Assembly (NCBI RefSeq): GCF_011043775.1
Contig: NZ_JAAKXY010000001.1
Location: 1 to 64,000, forward strand
Direction of reading: 5' to 3'
DNA: 64,000 nucleotides
From: Natronolimnobius sp. AArcel1
GTDB lineage: Archaea > Halobacteriota > Halobacteria > Halobacteriales > Natrialbaceae
Under the pieces are notes generated by a model that was not told the origin of the DNA, made no database searches, and saw nothing but the letters and a program-made list of their open reading frames with translations. A program made the translations under genes and the position numbers. This document shows, in pieces, positions 25,439 through 34,071 of the stretch. Each line of letters begins with the position of its first letter. Positions within the stretch are counted from its first letter, which is position 1.

Positions 25439-25861
25439 TTACTCGTGTGTGGTCTCGAGGTGATCGAACAGGGCGCGTACGCGGCGCTGAATCTCGTCGC
25501 GTTGTGCTCGAGTCGCGTCCAGATCGTCGCCGCCGGGATGCTCGAGGTCCCAGGTCTCCGTCTCCCCGTCCCAATCGTCGGGGACGAACTCGGCGGGCGC
25601 ACAGCCCATTGTGATGACGTATTCGGCGTCGACGACGTCTGCCGACGTTATTTGACGCGGTTCGCGGTCGCCGATGTCGATTCCCTCTTCCTCGAGTACT
25701 GTACGCACGTCATCGTGGACATGGTCTCGCGGATCGACACCGCCGGTGACGATCTCAACGGCGTGTTCGAGGCCCCGGTTTGCCCGTTCCTGTTCGGCGA
25801 ACGCGGTCGCGAGCTGACTGCGACCGGCGTTTCCGACGCAGACGAACGCCAGTTTGGTCAT
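25439..25861 (-). CDS. Low-molecular-weight phosphatase / ArsC-like protein
   Basis: 140 residues with the P-loop CVGNAGRSQ (Cys8, Arg14) of low-molecular-weight tyrosine phosphatases and thioredoxin-dependent arsenate reductases. A second cysteine, Cys87 in ITMGCAPAEFVP, matches the ArsC intermediate cysteine, but the third (resolving) cysteine expected in a MGC-x(n)-CP pattern is absent. It could be a phosphatase or an arsenate reductase with altered redox coupling. The start at 25861 is chosen over one two codons upstream. Confidence 0.8.
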   Translation of the reverse strand: MTKLAFVCVGNAGRSQLATAFAEQERANRGLEHAVEIVTGGVDPRDHVHDDVRTVLEEEGIDIGDREPRQITSADVVDAEYVITMGCAPAEFVPDDWDGETETWDLEHPGGDDLDATRAQRDEIQRRVRALFDHLETTHE

Positions 25862-25956
25862 ACGCACATATCATGGGTCGAAGGTATATACATTACCCAA
25901 TACAGTCAACCGGTATCGATTTACCTCGCGGCCTCGACCTCAAAGTATAGGGAACT

Positions 25957-26529
25957 ATGACCGGCCGGAAGAACGCGATGCTCACGACGGAAGACCGGCG
26001 GTGGTTGACTGGTGAGAAACGCTACGACGGCGAGCACGCGAAGCAGCAGCGCTACCAGCGCCGGCGGGATATCCGCGAACGCGTCTCGAACTCGCTGCTT
26101 GATTTCTCGGTACTGTTCGAGCATATAGAAGAGGACGAACTCGAGAAACTGTTCGGCACGCCGGGGACGGACCAGACAGAGGTAACTGACGACAGTGCAC
26201 TTGCTGATGGCATCTGCGATGCGCTCGCGTTCGTGCTTCGGAGTACGGGAATCAACGCCATGCACGATGGCGCGGCCACCGATTCGAACCCGCTCGCAGA
26301 GCGCTTGCTCACCGAAGCGCTCTATCGCGCAGGCCGGAAAGACGGCTATCTGGTCCAAAATGTCGATCTCGAGGTCGACGCGATGGCGTTCTCCCGCAAA
26401 TCGCTGCTCGCGGATTTAGAGGCCGGCAACGACCTCTCGCCGTCCGAACTCAGGGTGTTACTCGAGATCGAGGACGTCGACACGAGCGCGGTGCAAGAAC
26501 ACATTCGGCGGCAACTGCTCGAGGAGTGA
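25957..26529 (+). CDS. Haloarchaeal protein of unknown function
   Basis: 190 residues, very polar. The N-terminal third contains LTTEDRRWLTGEKRYDGEHA followed by an arginine-rich helix (RYQRRRDIRERV), a pattern seen in many haloarchaeal hypothetical proteins. The rest is acidic and helical with no membrane segment. An internal ATG at 25978 (MLTTEDRRWL) is an alternative start. It may be a DNA- or protein-binding regulator; no function is claimed. Confidence 0.65.
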   Translation: MTGRKNAMLTTEDRRWLTGEKRYDGEHAKQQRYQRRRDIRERVSNSLLDFSVLFEHIEEDELEKLFGTPGTDQTEVTDDSALADGICDALAFVLRSTGINAMHDGAATDSNPLAERLLTEALYRAGRKDGYLVQNVDLEVDAMAFSRKSLLADLEAGNDLSPSELRVLLEIEDVDTSAVQEHIRRQLLEE

Positions 26530-26632
26530 TGACGCTATTCAGACGCCACCGCCTCGTTTGGGCCGCTAGCAATTCTGGGACAGCATTGCGAAGACGACCC
26601 CGATCACGACACACGATACAGGAGCTACTTCA

Positions 26633-27121
26633 ATGACGACCACGACACCCACCGAGATGTTCGAACGCGAACTGCAGAAGCTCTATCACGCCGAACTCGA
26701 GATTCTCGACTTGCACGCGGATCTCGCGGCGGCCGCGGCGACCGACGATGTCGCGGCGCTGTTTACGGATCACGAAGCGGATACGGTCGAGCAGATTCAC
26801 CGGATCGAACGGATATTCGAGGAGTTAGACGAACCGCCGGAAGCCGAGGGGAGTCCGGTCATGGAAGGTATCCTCACCGAAAAGGACGAAATCGTCTCCA
26901 CGGACGTCCCGCCGGAGCTTCGGGATCTGGATGTTCTCAGTACGGGGATGATGAACGAGCGATTCGAGATCACAGTGCTTGATCGCCTCCTGTTGTTGGC
27001 GACGGATCTGGATCTTCCTGACGAGATTACGACCGAACTCGCGACGAACCGTCAGGAGGCGAAGGCTGCACTCACTGCCATGGAAGCAATTGTCGAACGA
27101 CGGCGTCTCGAGGACGGATGA
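26633..27121 (+). CDS. DUF892 ferritin-like protein (YciE/YciF family)
   Basis: 162 residues forming a four-helix bundle. The family pattern EMFERELQKLYHAELEILDL at the start, then TDHEADTVEQIHRIERIFEE and the later EGILTEKDEI, follows the YciE/YciF layout, including Glu and His residues that could bind a di-metal centre. A GGAG is present 10 bases before the ATG. Its TGA overlaps the ATG of the next gene (ATGA), which is unusual for a stress-type DUF892 gene and implies a functional link. Confidence 0.8.
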   Translation: MTTTTPTEMFERELQKLYHAELEILDLHADLAAAAATDDVAALFTDHEADTVEQIHRIERIFEELDEPPEAEGSPVMEGILTEKDEIVSTDVPPELRDLDVLSTGMMNERFEITVLDRLLLLATDLDLPDEITTELATNRQEAKAALTAMEAIVERRRLEDG

Positions 27122-28395
27122 CGGAGTACTGGCGACCCGAGGAACACACGAAGCGACTGCAGACCCAGATCGCGTATACCGCGGAGCAGATTCACTTCCG
27201 ATTTCAGTGGAACCAGCCAAATCCCGGCGGCTGGATTCACGACATGCTGGTCTACCACAACGGCGAATGGACCCAGTTCGGCGATCCCTCCCCGTGGATG
27301 GCCGCCGGTGACGACCACGACCACACTGGATTTTACGAAGATCGCGTGAGCTTCCTGCTCGATGACGGCTCCGTGCGCGGCTTCGAGGAGTTCGGCGGCT
27401 GGCTCACCGTTCACACCGGCATGCGGTCATTGCCGAGTGAGGTCTCCGAACAGGCCGTTCGAGCCCACGACCACTTCGGAGACGACGGCCTCGAGAAGAC
27501 CGATATCCGAAAGTACATTCCACAAGCCTGCGGCGGCGAGTGGTGGGAAAACGACTGGCGCGACGTGCGCTCGGGGGCGGAACTCGAGGCGCTCAAGGCC
27601 GACGGGGTCTTTCTCGATCTGCCGATGTGGCGCGCTCACCGCAGCCAGCCAAAGGGCTACGGCACGGACCACCACGTACTGGACTACCGCCATGGCGACC
27701 AGGGGCGAAACACGTACACGACGCAGGCGTGGGACCCCGAGGACGGCCCCGAGTACATGTGGGATCCCGAGGTGCTCGAGGGTGGGGCGCTCGATTATGC
27801 CGAAATTCGAACCGGCGAATTCCCGGATCAACAGGACGGCACCTATGCTCTCGAACTCGAGGATGCGGTCCCGTTCGATCCCGAGGTCGCCGAGTGGGAG
27901 GGCGCGATGATCCCGCGCCGGCCCCTGCAGGAACCCCACGGGAGCGCCGCTGACTGGCAGGCGGATGGGGTCTACGACAAGGATGCCGGAACGTGGACCG
28001 TCGAGATGTGGCGGGACTTAGAAACTGACTACCCCACAGACACGACACAACTCGAGCCCGGCGGCGTCTACACGTGGTCGCCAGCGATCCACCACGGCGC
28101 GGGCAAGCGCTGGCACTGGGTGGCCTACCCGTACAAACTCGGGCTGGGCGTCAAGCCAACGTATCAGGGCGAGGAGCACGCCAGCGGGACGACCGAACTC
28201 ATCGCTCAGGAGGTCATCAGCGAGACTCCCGACTGGGATGAGCTTCCGACGTACACGATTCCGCTCATTTTCCCCGGTGTACTCGAGTGGAGCGACCTGA
28301 CGAGTGACGACCACCCGCGCGCGGATGAGATCCGAAATGCCGAGGTGACGATGTGGGAACTGTACGAGACGGATCCTGAATCGTTCCTCGAGTAA
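27118..28395 (+). CDS. Ethylbenzene-dehydrogenase-gamma-like heme-binding domain protein
   Basis: 425 residues rich in Trp and Tyr, resembling the heme-binding gamma subunits (EB_dh family) of DMSO-reductase-type molybdoenzymes. Matching features are IHFRFQWNQPNPGGWIHD and the FYEDRVSFLLDDG block near the N-terminus, and WTVEMWRDLETDYPTD towards the C-terminal part. No CxxCH motif, signal peptide or membrane anchor is seen, and no molybdopterin or iron-sulphur subunit lies nearby. It is translationally coupled to the DUF892 gene. Confidence 0.7.
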   Translation: MTEYWRPEEHTKRLQTQIAYTAEQIHFRFQWNQPNPGGWIHDMLVYHNGEWTQFGDPSPWMAAGDDHDHTGFYEDRVSFLLDDGSVRGFEEFGGWLTVHTGMRSLPSEVSEQAVRAHDHFGDDGLEKTDIRKYIPQACGGEWWENDWRDVRSGAELEALKADGVFLDLPMWRAHRSQPKGYGTDHHVLDYRHGDQGRNTYTTQAWDPEDGPEYMWDPEVLEGGALDYAEIRTGEFPDQQDGTYALELEDAVPFDPEVAEWEGAMIPRRPLQEPHGSAADWQADGVYDKDAGTWTVEMWRDLETDYPTDTTQLEPGGVYTWSPAIHHGAGKRWHWVAYPYKLGLGVKPTYQGEEHASGTTELIAQEVISETPDWDELPTYTIPLIFPGVLEWSDLTSDDHPRADEIRNAEVTMWELYETDPESFLE

Positions 28396-28475
28396 TGGGG
28401 GCGGTAACGGTGCCGATACCGTACAGGTTACAGCGACGGTGACGGCCCGCTCGAGGAACGAACCTGAAAGATTTG

Positions 28476-28703
28476 CTACATTTTCTCCGCGATCCGCTCA
28501 ATCGCCTGCACCAGTCGATAGAGCAGATAGACGAAGGCGAGTACGGCACCGACCAGTATTCCATCCAGTACGAGTCCTGCGGTGACGAGGAAATTGATCC
28601 CATATAACAACCCGAAGAGGATCACGAAACCCACGAAAACGAGGACGAGGATCCCGTATCGGTAGAGATCGACTGCAGTCGGCTGCGGTGGAGACATAGC
28701 CAA
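28476..28703 (-). CDS. Small two-TM membrane protein
   Basis: 75 residues with a short N-terminus (MAMSPPQPTAVDLY), two long hydrophobic helices (about 15-40 and 42-62) and a charged tail (RLVQAIERIAEKM). The methionine two codons later is an alternative start. Upstream AT-rich DNA (28704-28735) could carry a promoter. Function unknown. Confidence 0.6.
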   Translation of the reverse strand: MAMSPPQPTAVDLYRYGILVLVFVGFVILFGLLYGINFLVTAGLVLDGILVGAVLAFVYLLYRLVQAIERIAEKM

Positions 28704-28813
28704 ACGATCAAATCACAGAAATAAATATGTTCATGATCAGGGGGCAGTCCGCCTTCGGGATGGTCGCGACATTCGTACCGAAACGGCCGATTTCACCCAC
28801 TCCCCACTGACGC

Positions 28814-29812
28814 TTACTCCTCGAGCGCTCGAGCCGCCGCGATGCGCTCGAACTGGTCGTTGCTCAGGTCGAGTTCGACCGCGCCGACGTTCTCCTCGAG
28901 TTGGGTTGGTTTTCGCGCGCCGACGATTGGGACGCACGTATAGTCCGGCTGGTCCATCAGCCAGCGCAGCGACACCTGTGCCGGTGAGGCGTCGAGTTCG
29001 TCGGCGACGCTCTCGACTGCCTCGAGCACGTCCCACGCCTGGTCCGAGACGTACCAGTCGTCGAACATCTCGTCGAGACTGCCCCGCGAACCGTTCGGCG
29101 CTTTGACGCCGCCGCCGTCAGTGCGCTCGTACTTGCCGGTGAGGAAGCCACCCGCAAGCGGCGAGTAGGGACAGACGGCGAGGTCCTGATCGGCACAGAC
29201 CTCGAGGTAGTCGTTGACCTCGTCGTACTGGACTGCGTTGACCATCGGCTGGGTCACGTCGAAGCGCTCGAGGCCGTTCACGTCGCTTTGCCAGAGCGCC
29301 TTCGTCAGCTGCCAGGCAGCCATCGTGGACGCACCGAGGTAGCGAACTTTGCCCTCGCGGACGAGTTGGGTAAGTTCCGAGAGCGTTTCGCGAATCGGCG
29401 TGTTCTCGTCCCAGCGGTGGATGTAATAGACATCGAGATAGTCGGTGCCGAGGCGTTCTAAGGTGCCCTCGATCTGGGCGCGGATGTGCTTACGTCCGAG
29501 GCCGGAGTCGTTCGGCCCGGGCTCACCCCAGCCGTCAAAGGGGAAGTAGACCTTCGAGGCGATGACGAAGTCCTCGCGGTCGTGGTCCTCGAGCCACTCA
29601 CCGATCCACTCCTCGCTGGTGCCGTTTGGATTGCCGTAGACGTTCGCGGTGTCGATGAAGTTGACACCGTTCTCCCAGGCGGTATCGAGCAAGTCGTGAG
29701 CCGCCGTCCGGTCCGTCTCGACGACGCCGCCACTTTCCATCGCGAATCGCCAGGTGCCGAAACAGAGTTTCGAGACCGTTGTCCCCGTGTTGCCGAGTGT
29801 CGTGTACTCCAT
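28814..29812 (-). CDS. Aldo/keto reductase (copy 1)
   Basis: 332 residues of a TIM-barrel NADPH-dependent reductase. The N-terminal MEYTTLGNTGTTVSKLCFG, FIDTANVYG (catalytic Asp and Tyr), DFVIASKV (Lys) and DVYYIHRWD (His) give the catalytic tetrad in order. The C-terminal PIVGARKPTQLEENV binds the cofactor phosphate. The start at 29812 is the usual family start. It is related to the aldo/keto reductase at 38686-39675 but clearly not a recent duplicate. Confidence 0.88.
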   Translation of the reverse strand: MEYTTLGNTGTTVSKLCFGTWRFAMESGGVVETDRTAAHDLLDTAWENGVNFIDTANVYGNPNGTSEEWIGEWLEDHDREDFVIASKVYFPFDGWGEPGPNDSGLGRKHIRAQIEGTLERLGTDYLDVYYIHRWDENTPIRETLSELTQLVREGKVRYLGASTMAAWQLTKALWQSDVNGLERFDVTQPMVNAVQYDEVNDYLEVCADQDLAVCPYSPLAGGFLTGKYERTDGGGVKAPNGSRGSLDEMFDDWYVSDQAWDVLEAVESVADELDASPAQVSLRWLMDQPDYTCVPIVGARKPTQLEENVGAVELDLSNDQFERIAAARALEE

Positions 29813-29881
29813 ACTCCCTCGAGGATTGGCAAGCAACGGGTAAAACAAATCGGGAAGCGGCGAGTGGAAGGGGGTAGGAAT

Positions 29882-31543
29882 TCACTCGAGTCGGTACCAG
29901 TCGAACCGTTCGACGGCGTAGCGGTAAGCGACCGGTGGCGCGATCAGCCCGATGACGAGAATCGTCCACGAGAGCGTCGTGACGGTGCTTGCTTCGAACG
30001 TCGCTTCGACCTGCGGGATGATCGTCGCCGTCATCGTGGCGATCTCGGCGATCAACGCCGCCGAGTCGGTATAGAGGACGGTCGCCGCACCAGCAGGCAG
30101 CATGATCGCGACTGTGTAGACGAGAAAGGCCATCTTGCTCGGCATGACTGCCTCGCTGTTGTTCGTCACCTTGACGGTCCCGAAGCGGGGAAACACGGAG
30201 CCGATGCCGGCCGCGAGTCCTGGGGTGACGAGCGCGCCGACGGCGGAACCAACGACCAGCGCGCCCGTCGCCTCGAGTGAGAGCGGACTCACAAGTCCCA
30301 TCGCGATTGCGACGATGATGGCGACGGGGACGCCGACGAGCGAACCGGCGATCATCCGCCCTCTGATTGCATCCGTGCCGGAGAGCGTCGACGTGAGGAC
30401 GGCTGACAACGCCTGGCCGAGGTCGCCGAGCGGGTTGAGCGTGAACAGCACGCCCGCGCCCCAAACGACGTACAGACAGAGCAGGACAGCGAGATACGTC
30501 GGGACCGTCCCGGTCTGGATGATCTCCTGGGCGAAAAACAGCGTGCCGAACAGGGGATAGGCAACGTATGCCAGTCGGATCGGCGCGCGTTTTGTCCGGC
30601 GAATCGCCGTCACTGCGACGGTCCGCGTCGGCTGGGCGAGCCCGTATGAGAGTAGTTCTGCGAGGCGGTTCGACGAGTCCGCGTCCGAAACAGTCTCGTC
30701 ACCCGTTCGTGCCGGGTCCGCATACCAGTGGACGCGAGCGACGGCCTCACCAGCGAAAATGGCAAGCGGGGCGACGACCGCCGTGGCGACGAGCGCGCCG
30801 ATTGCAGCCGTACTCGAGGGAGAGATTCCCGGAATGGCAACCAACAACAGGTGGCCGGGCCAACCGAGCGGGCCATCACCGAGCAAATCAAAGAGGACGG
30901 CCGTGATCTCATTGAACCAGCCGGTTGCAATCGAGCCGAAGTACGCAAGAGCAAGCAGGGCAAGCAGCGGGGTGCGATAGCGGGCAATCGGTTCGTAGAC
31001 GGTGATCAGGTGCCGGAAGCAGACGCCGATGACGAAGCCGACCGGGACTGCGGTTACGAGAAGCAGGACCACCACGAGCGGGGCGATGACGACGGGGAGG
31101 ATCGTCCCAGTGCCGGAGGCGAAAGCTGACGACAGGACCACCGCGGGCGGGACGACCCACAGTGAAAAGAGCACGATTTCCGCGCCAACCACGCCGACGA
31201 CGACGTTCCGGAGCCGCGTCGAAATGAGCAGACAGGCGGGCTTGTCGATCTTCGCCGCCGTCGTCACCGTCCGAATCGCAGCCATGAGAACCGCAAAAAG
31301 CCAGACTACGGCAACGACGCCTGGGACGATCTCGAGGATCATCGACGCCATCTCCGAATCGACGGCCCCCGCTGCGACCTCCTCGCCGAGTTCCGGGAGC
31401 AACAGCAGCGCAACGACCGTCAACGGTCCGAACGCGAAGACGCCGATGGCAGCCATGACGAGAATCTTCGTCCGGTCGCCGGTGACCGCACGAATCGTCC
31501 GGCGACACTCCATCCCGGCGATGCTGAGAGCCGCGTTCGTCAC
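29882..31543 (-). CDS. ABC-2-type membrane permease
   Basis: 553 residues with about 12 hydrophobic segments, alternating in two halves around a central polar loop (about 275-315). The C-terminal half has the small-residue-rich helices and GRMIAGSLVGVPVAII pattern of haloarchaeal ABC-type permeases. It starts at GTG (31543) and overlaps the stop of a short upstream frame in GTGA. Its ATPase may be the one at 33170-34000 on the opposite strand, from which it is separated by the PQQ lipoprotein gene. Confidence 0.65.
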   Translation of the reverse strand: MTNAALSIAGMECRRTIRAVTGDRTKILVMAAIGVFAFGPLTVVALLLLPELGEEVAAGAVDSEMASMILEIVPGVVAVVWLFAVLMAAIRTVTTAAKIDKPACLLISTRLRNVVVGVVGAEIVLFSLWVVPPAVVLSSAFASGTGTILPVVIAPLVVVLLLVTAVPVGFVIGVCFRHLITVYEPIARYRTPLLALLALAYFGSIATGWFNEITAVLFDLLGDGPLGWPGHLLLVAIPGISPSSTAAIGALVATAVVAPLAIFAGEAVARVHWYADPARTGDETVSDADSSNRLAELLSYGLAQPTRTVAVTAIRRTKRAPIRLAYVAYPLFGTLFFAQEIIQTGTVPTYLAVLLCLYVVWGAGVLFTLNPLGDLGQALSAVLTSTLSGTDAIRGRMIAGSLVGVPVAIIVAIAMGLVSPLSLEATGALVVGSAVGALVTPGLAAGIGSVFPRFGTVKVTNNSEAVMPSKMAFLVYTVAIMLPAGAATVLYTDSAALIAEIATMTATIIPQVEATFEASTVTTLSWTILVIGLIAPPVAYRYAVERFDWYRLE

Positions 31544-31588
31544 TGGGTCTCACCGCCACGAACAACGTTCTCTCCCGGCATTTTCATA

Positions 31589-31600
31589 TCTGATATCAGA
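31589..31600. promoter_or_regulatory. Perfect 12-bp palindrome upstream of the ABC permease
   Basis: TCTGATATCAGA reads identically on both strands and lies 46 bases before the GTG of the permease, in the divergent region between it and the PQQ lipoprotein. It is a candidate operator for one or both genes. Confidence 0.4.
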
Positions 31601-31792
31601 CCGCCTGCTACGTAAACCGTTTGGACCGTTGTCACACTCAGAACCTGCGATTCATCTGCTGGCGTGTGCTCAAGGCAGCGTGGTTCTGACTGGATCCCTT
31701 CGACCTGCGTGGACGAACAGGGCTGCGGACACTGATTCAGGGCAGAGAAACAGAATAAAACGCTTATGTGTCACTGTGAATTATACAATAAA

Positions 31793-33070
31793 ATGAAACT
31801 TAGGACGGTCTTGGGTACAGGATCGATGGTATTATTTGCCGGCTGTAGCCTTCCGGTCGTCGATTCTGAGACTACTAGCAGCGATGGTACAACGTCCACT
31901 GACGCCGAAGGGACTGTACTCGAGAACTGCCCTCTCGAGTCCACAGCGTGGCCGTGCTATCGAGGGAATATGGCACAGACGGGGCGCAATCACGTCTCAG
32001 TTGAGCCGCCATATGACGACACAACCATTTTTGAGTTTTCTGAGCCGCTGTCGATTCCGCAACGGTCAACACGAGTAACGCCCGGTGTTGCGGTTACTGA
32101 AGACGCTGTCTGTCTGACGACTCTTGATTGGGACCACGAACCACTCGCTGTCGATCCAACTGACGGACGGTTGCTCTGGCGATTTAACCACGTCCTTCGA
32201 GAGCAGGACGAACCGATTCGAACGAGCGAGTTCCAGCACACGTCGACGCCGCTCGCTGTCTGTGATTCTGTGATTCTCCAAACGAAGGACCGTCGTTGTC
32301 GTATTGACATTCTCGATGGATCGACAGTGTGGGAAGACACAACGTCGATACGTGGTGGTGCCCTGATCGGCAACCGAGACACGATCTACCACCCGGATAG
32401 TCTCTGTCGGATTGATCCACAGACCGGTTCTTTAGATGGATGCGTTCACGACAGTGAGTCCGGTATCCTGTACGGATTTGCCGTTTCTGATGACTATATC
32501 GTCGCTAGTTCCGGCTATGGGGCCGGCCGTGTCATTGCCTACAATACAGCTGATTGGTCTCTCGAGTGGAAAGAACCGACGCCAAGCGGTATTCGCGGTG
32601 GCCCCACAATCCACAACGGGCGTGCGTTCGTTTCCATTAGTCAGGGGACCAAAGCGCTGTCAATTCGGGAGGCCCAACTGAGAGCGTACGACCTCGAGAC
32701 GGGTACAGAACGCTGGCAAACGAGCGTCCCCGATACGGTCGGTGCGCCATCGCACGACGAAGACGGGACAGTGTATCTCCCACACACTGATGACGTGGTA
32801 CACGGCTACGACGAAACCGACGGCGAACAGGTCTGGTCCGCAAATATCGAGGACTCACTCGAGGACTTCGTCGGCGACCCGTCGACGTGCTACCCGCCGC
32901 TGATCACCGACGAGACGATGATCCTCGCCGGTCGTGACGGTATCGTGATCGTCGACCGAGACGACGGCTCTCATCGCTGGTCGGCAGCACAGACGATTGT
33001 TGGCGCACCCGCGGTGACCGCTGACGGGCTGTTTCTTGCGACTCGCGACGGCGTGACCGTCGTTCGCTAA
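31793..33070 (+). CDS. PQQ-propeller lipoprotein (BamB-like)
   Basis: 425 residues. The N-terminus is a lipoprotein signal with lipobox LFAGC (Cys18), followed by a Ser/Thr/Asp-rich linker and a beta-propeller of PQQ-like repeats, seen as recurring DP-TDGRLLWRF, DILDGSTVWED, AYDLETGTERW, GYDETDGEQVWS and DRDDGSHRWS turns. Such proteins bind or scaffold exported partners, and no enzymatic activity is implied. The AT-rich DNA before the ATG gives several TATA-like sequences (CGCTTATG about 30 bases away). Codon use is less GC-rich than the flanks, suggesting later insertion between the ABC genes. Confidence 0.8.
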   Translation: MKLRTVLGTGSMVLFAGCSLPVVDSETTSSDGTTSTDAEGTVLENCPLESTAWPCYRGNMAQTGRNHVSVEPPYDDTTIFEFSEPLSIPQRSTRVTPGVAVTEDAVCLTTLDWDHEPLAVDPTDGRLLWRFNHVLREQDEPIRTSEFQHTSTPLAVCDSVILQTKDRRCRIDILDGSTVWEDTTSIRGGALIGNRDTIYHPDSLCRIDPQTGSLDGCVHDSESGILYGFAVSDDYIVASSGYGAGRVIAYNTADWSLEWKEPTPSGIRGGPTIHNGRAFVSISQGTKALSIREAQLRAYDLETGTERWQTSVPDTVGAPSHDEDGTVYLPHTDDVVHGYDETDGEQVWSANIEDSLEDFVGDPSTCYPPLITDETMILAGRDGIVIVDRDDGSHRWSAAQTIVGAPAVTADGLFLATRDGVTVVR

Positions 33071-33169
33071 TCGCTTTCGTTTGGGGTCCCAGACTGTCCG
33101 CACTCGAGGCTGCATCCGAGCCTGACAACGGTGTCATGGATTTAACTGGATGCGAGCGCAACGGAGGGT

Positions 33170-34000
33170 ATGGTTCCGTCTCCGTCGTCGCCTGCAGCGC
33201 CGTCAGGACCGCCGTCCAGCGCTGGGACAACCGTGATCGAGACTGCCGACCTCACGAAGCAATACGGCGAGACCACTGCCGTTTCTGGACTCTCACTCGA
33301 GGTCGACCGTGGAACCGTCTACGGCTTTCTCGGCCCGAACGGCGCAGGAAAGACGACGACGATGCGGATGCTGACGACGCTCACCCAGCCCACTTCGGGG
33401 ACGGCCCGCGTCGCCGGCCACCCGATCACTGACCGCGAGGCTGTCACGCCCCACATTGGCTATCTCCCTGAGGAGCCGCCGATCTACGACGAACTCTCCG
33501 GGCGCGAGCAACTCGAGTACGTCGCCGGACTGCGTGATCTGCCAGCCGAGGATGCAAGCGAGCGCATCGAGTCGCTGCTCGAGCGCTTTGGCCTGCTCGA
33601 GGATGCGGACAAGCGCATCGGCGACTACTCGAAGGGGATGCGCCAGAAAGTCGGCGTGATTCAGGCGGTGTTGCACGAGCCGGCCGTTGCCTTCCTCGAC
33701 GAGCCGACGAGCGGACTCGACCCGCGTGCGGCACGGACGATGCGCGAGACAATCGCCGATTTGGCCGACCGGGAGATGACCATCTTCCTCTCGACGCACA
33801 TCCTCCCCGTGGTCGACGAACTGGCGGATGAAATCGGCGTCCTCCACGGCGGCGAACTCGTCGCACAGGGCGACCCCGAAACCCTCAAATCCCGCGCTGA
33901 AACCGGCGAAGCCCGCAGTCTCGAGGATGCCTTCCTCGAAGTCACGCAGGAACACGGCGAGGAAGCCTCGAGGCGGTCGGCGGAAGCGTCGCCTGAGTAA
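33170..34000 (+). CDS. ABC transporter ATP-binding protein
   Basis: 276 residues with Walker A GPNGAGKT, Q-loop in GYLPEEPP, signature YSKGMRQK, Walker B VAFLDEPT and H-loop STHILP, all in the normal order. The type matches ABC-2 exporters. A start a few codons downstream is possible because the first 20 residues are Pro/Ser-rich. No permease follows on this strand; the membrane protein at 34072 has only a different topology. The ABC-2 permease at 29882-31543 is the nearest candidate partner. Confidence 0.88.
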   Translation: MVPSPSSPAAPSGPPSSAGTTVIETADLTKQYGETTAVSGLSLEVDRGTVYGFLGPNGAGKTTTMRMLTTLTQPTSGTARVAGHPITDREAVTPHIGYLPEEPPIYDELSGREQLEYVAGLRDLPAEDASERIESLLERFGLLEDADKRIGDYSKGMRQKVGVIQAVLHEPAVAFLDEPTSGLDPRAARTMRETIADLADREMTIFLSTHILPVVDELADEIGVLHGGELVAQGDPETLKSRAETGEARSLEDAFLEVTQEHGEEASRRSAEASPE

Positions 34001-34042
34001 GGCCGCGTACTATCAATTCTGTTTCTATTTTTGGAGGTATGC

Positions 34043-34049
34043 ATAAATA
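34043..34049 (+). promoter_or_regulatory. TATA box for the 34072 gene
   Basis: ATAAATA lies 23-29 bases before the ATG at 34072 in an AT-rich stretch, which is the leaderless layout. Confidence 0.6.
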
Positions 34050-34071
34050 GTGGTGTGCTGTCATATTTACT

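Noticed and set aside
25439-25861. Classical arsenate reductase assignment with arsenic operon
   Set aside because: No arsR, arsA or ArsB gene nearby and the resolving cysteine is missing, so only an ArsC/LMW-phosphatase-like call is kept.
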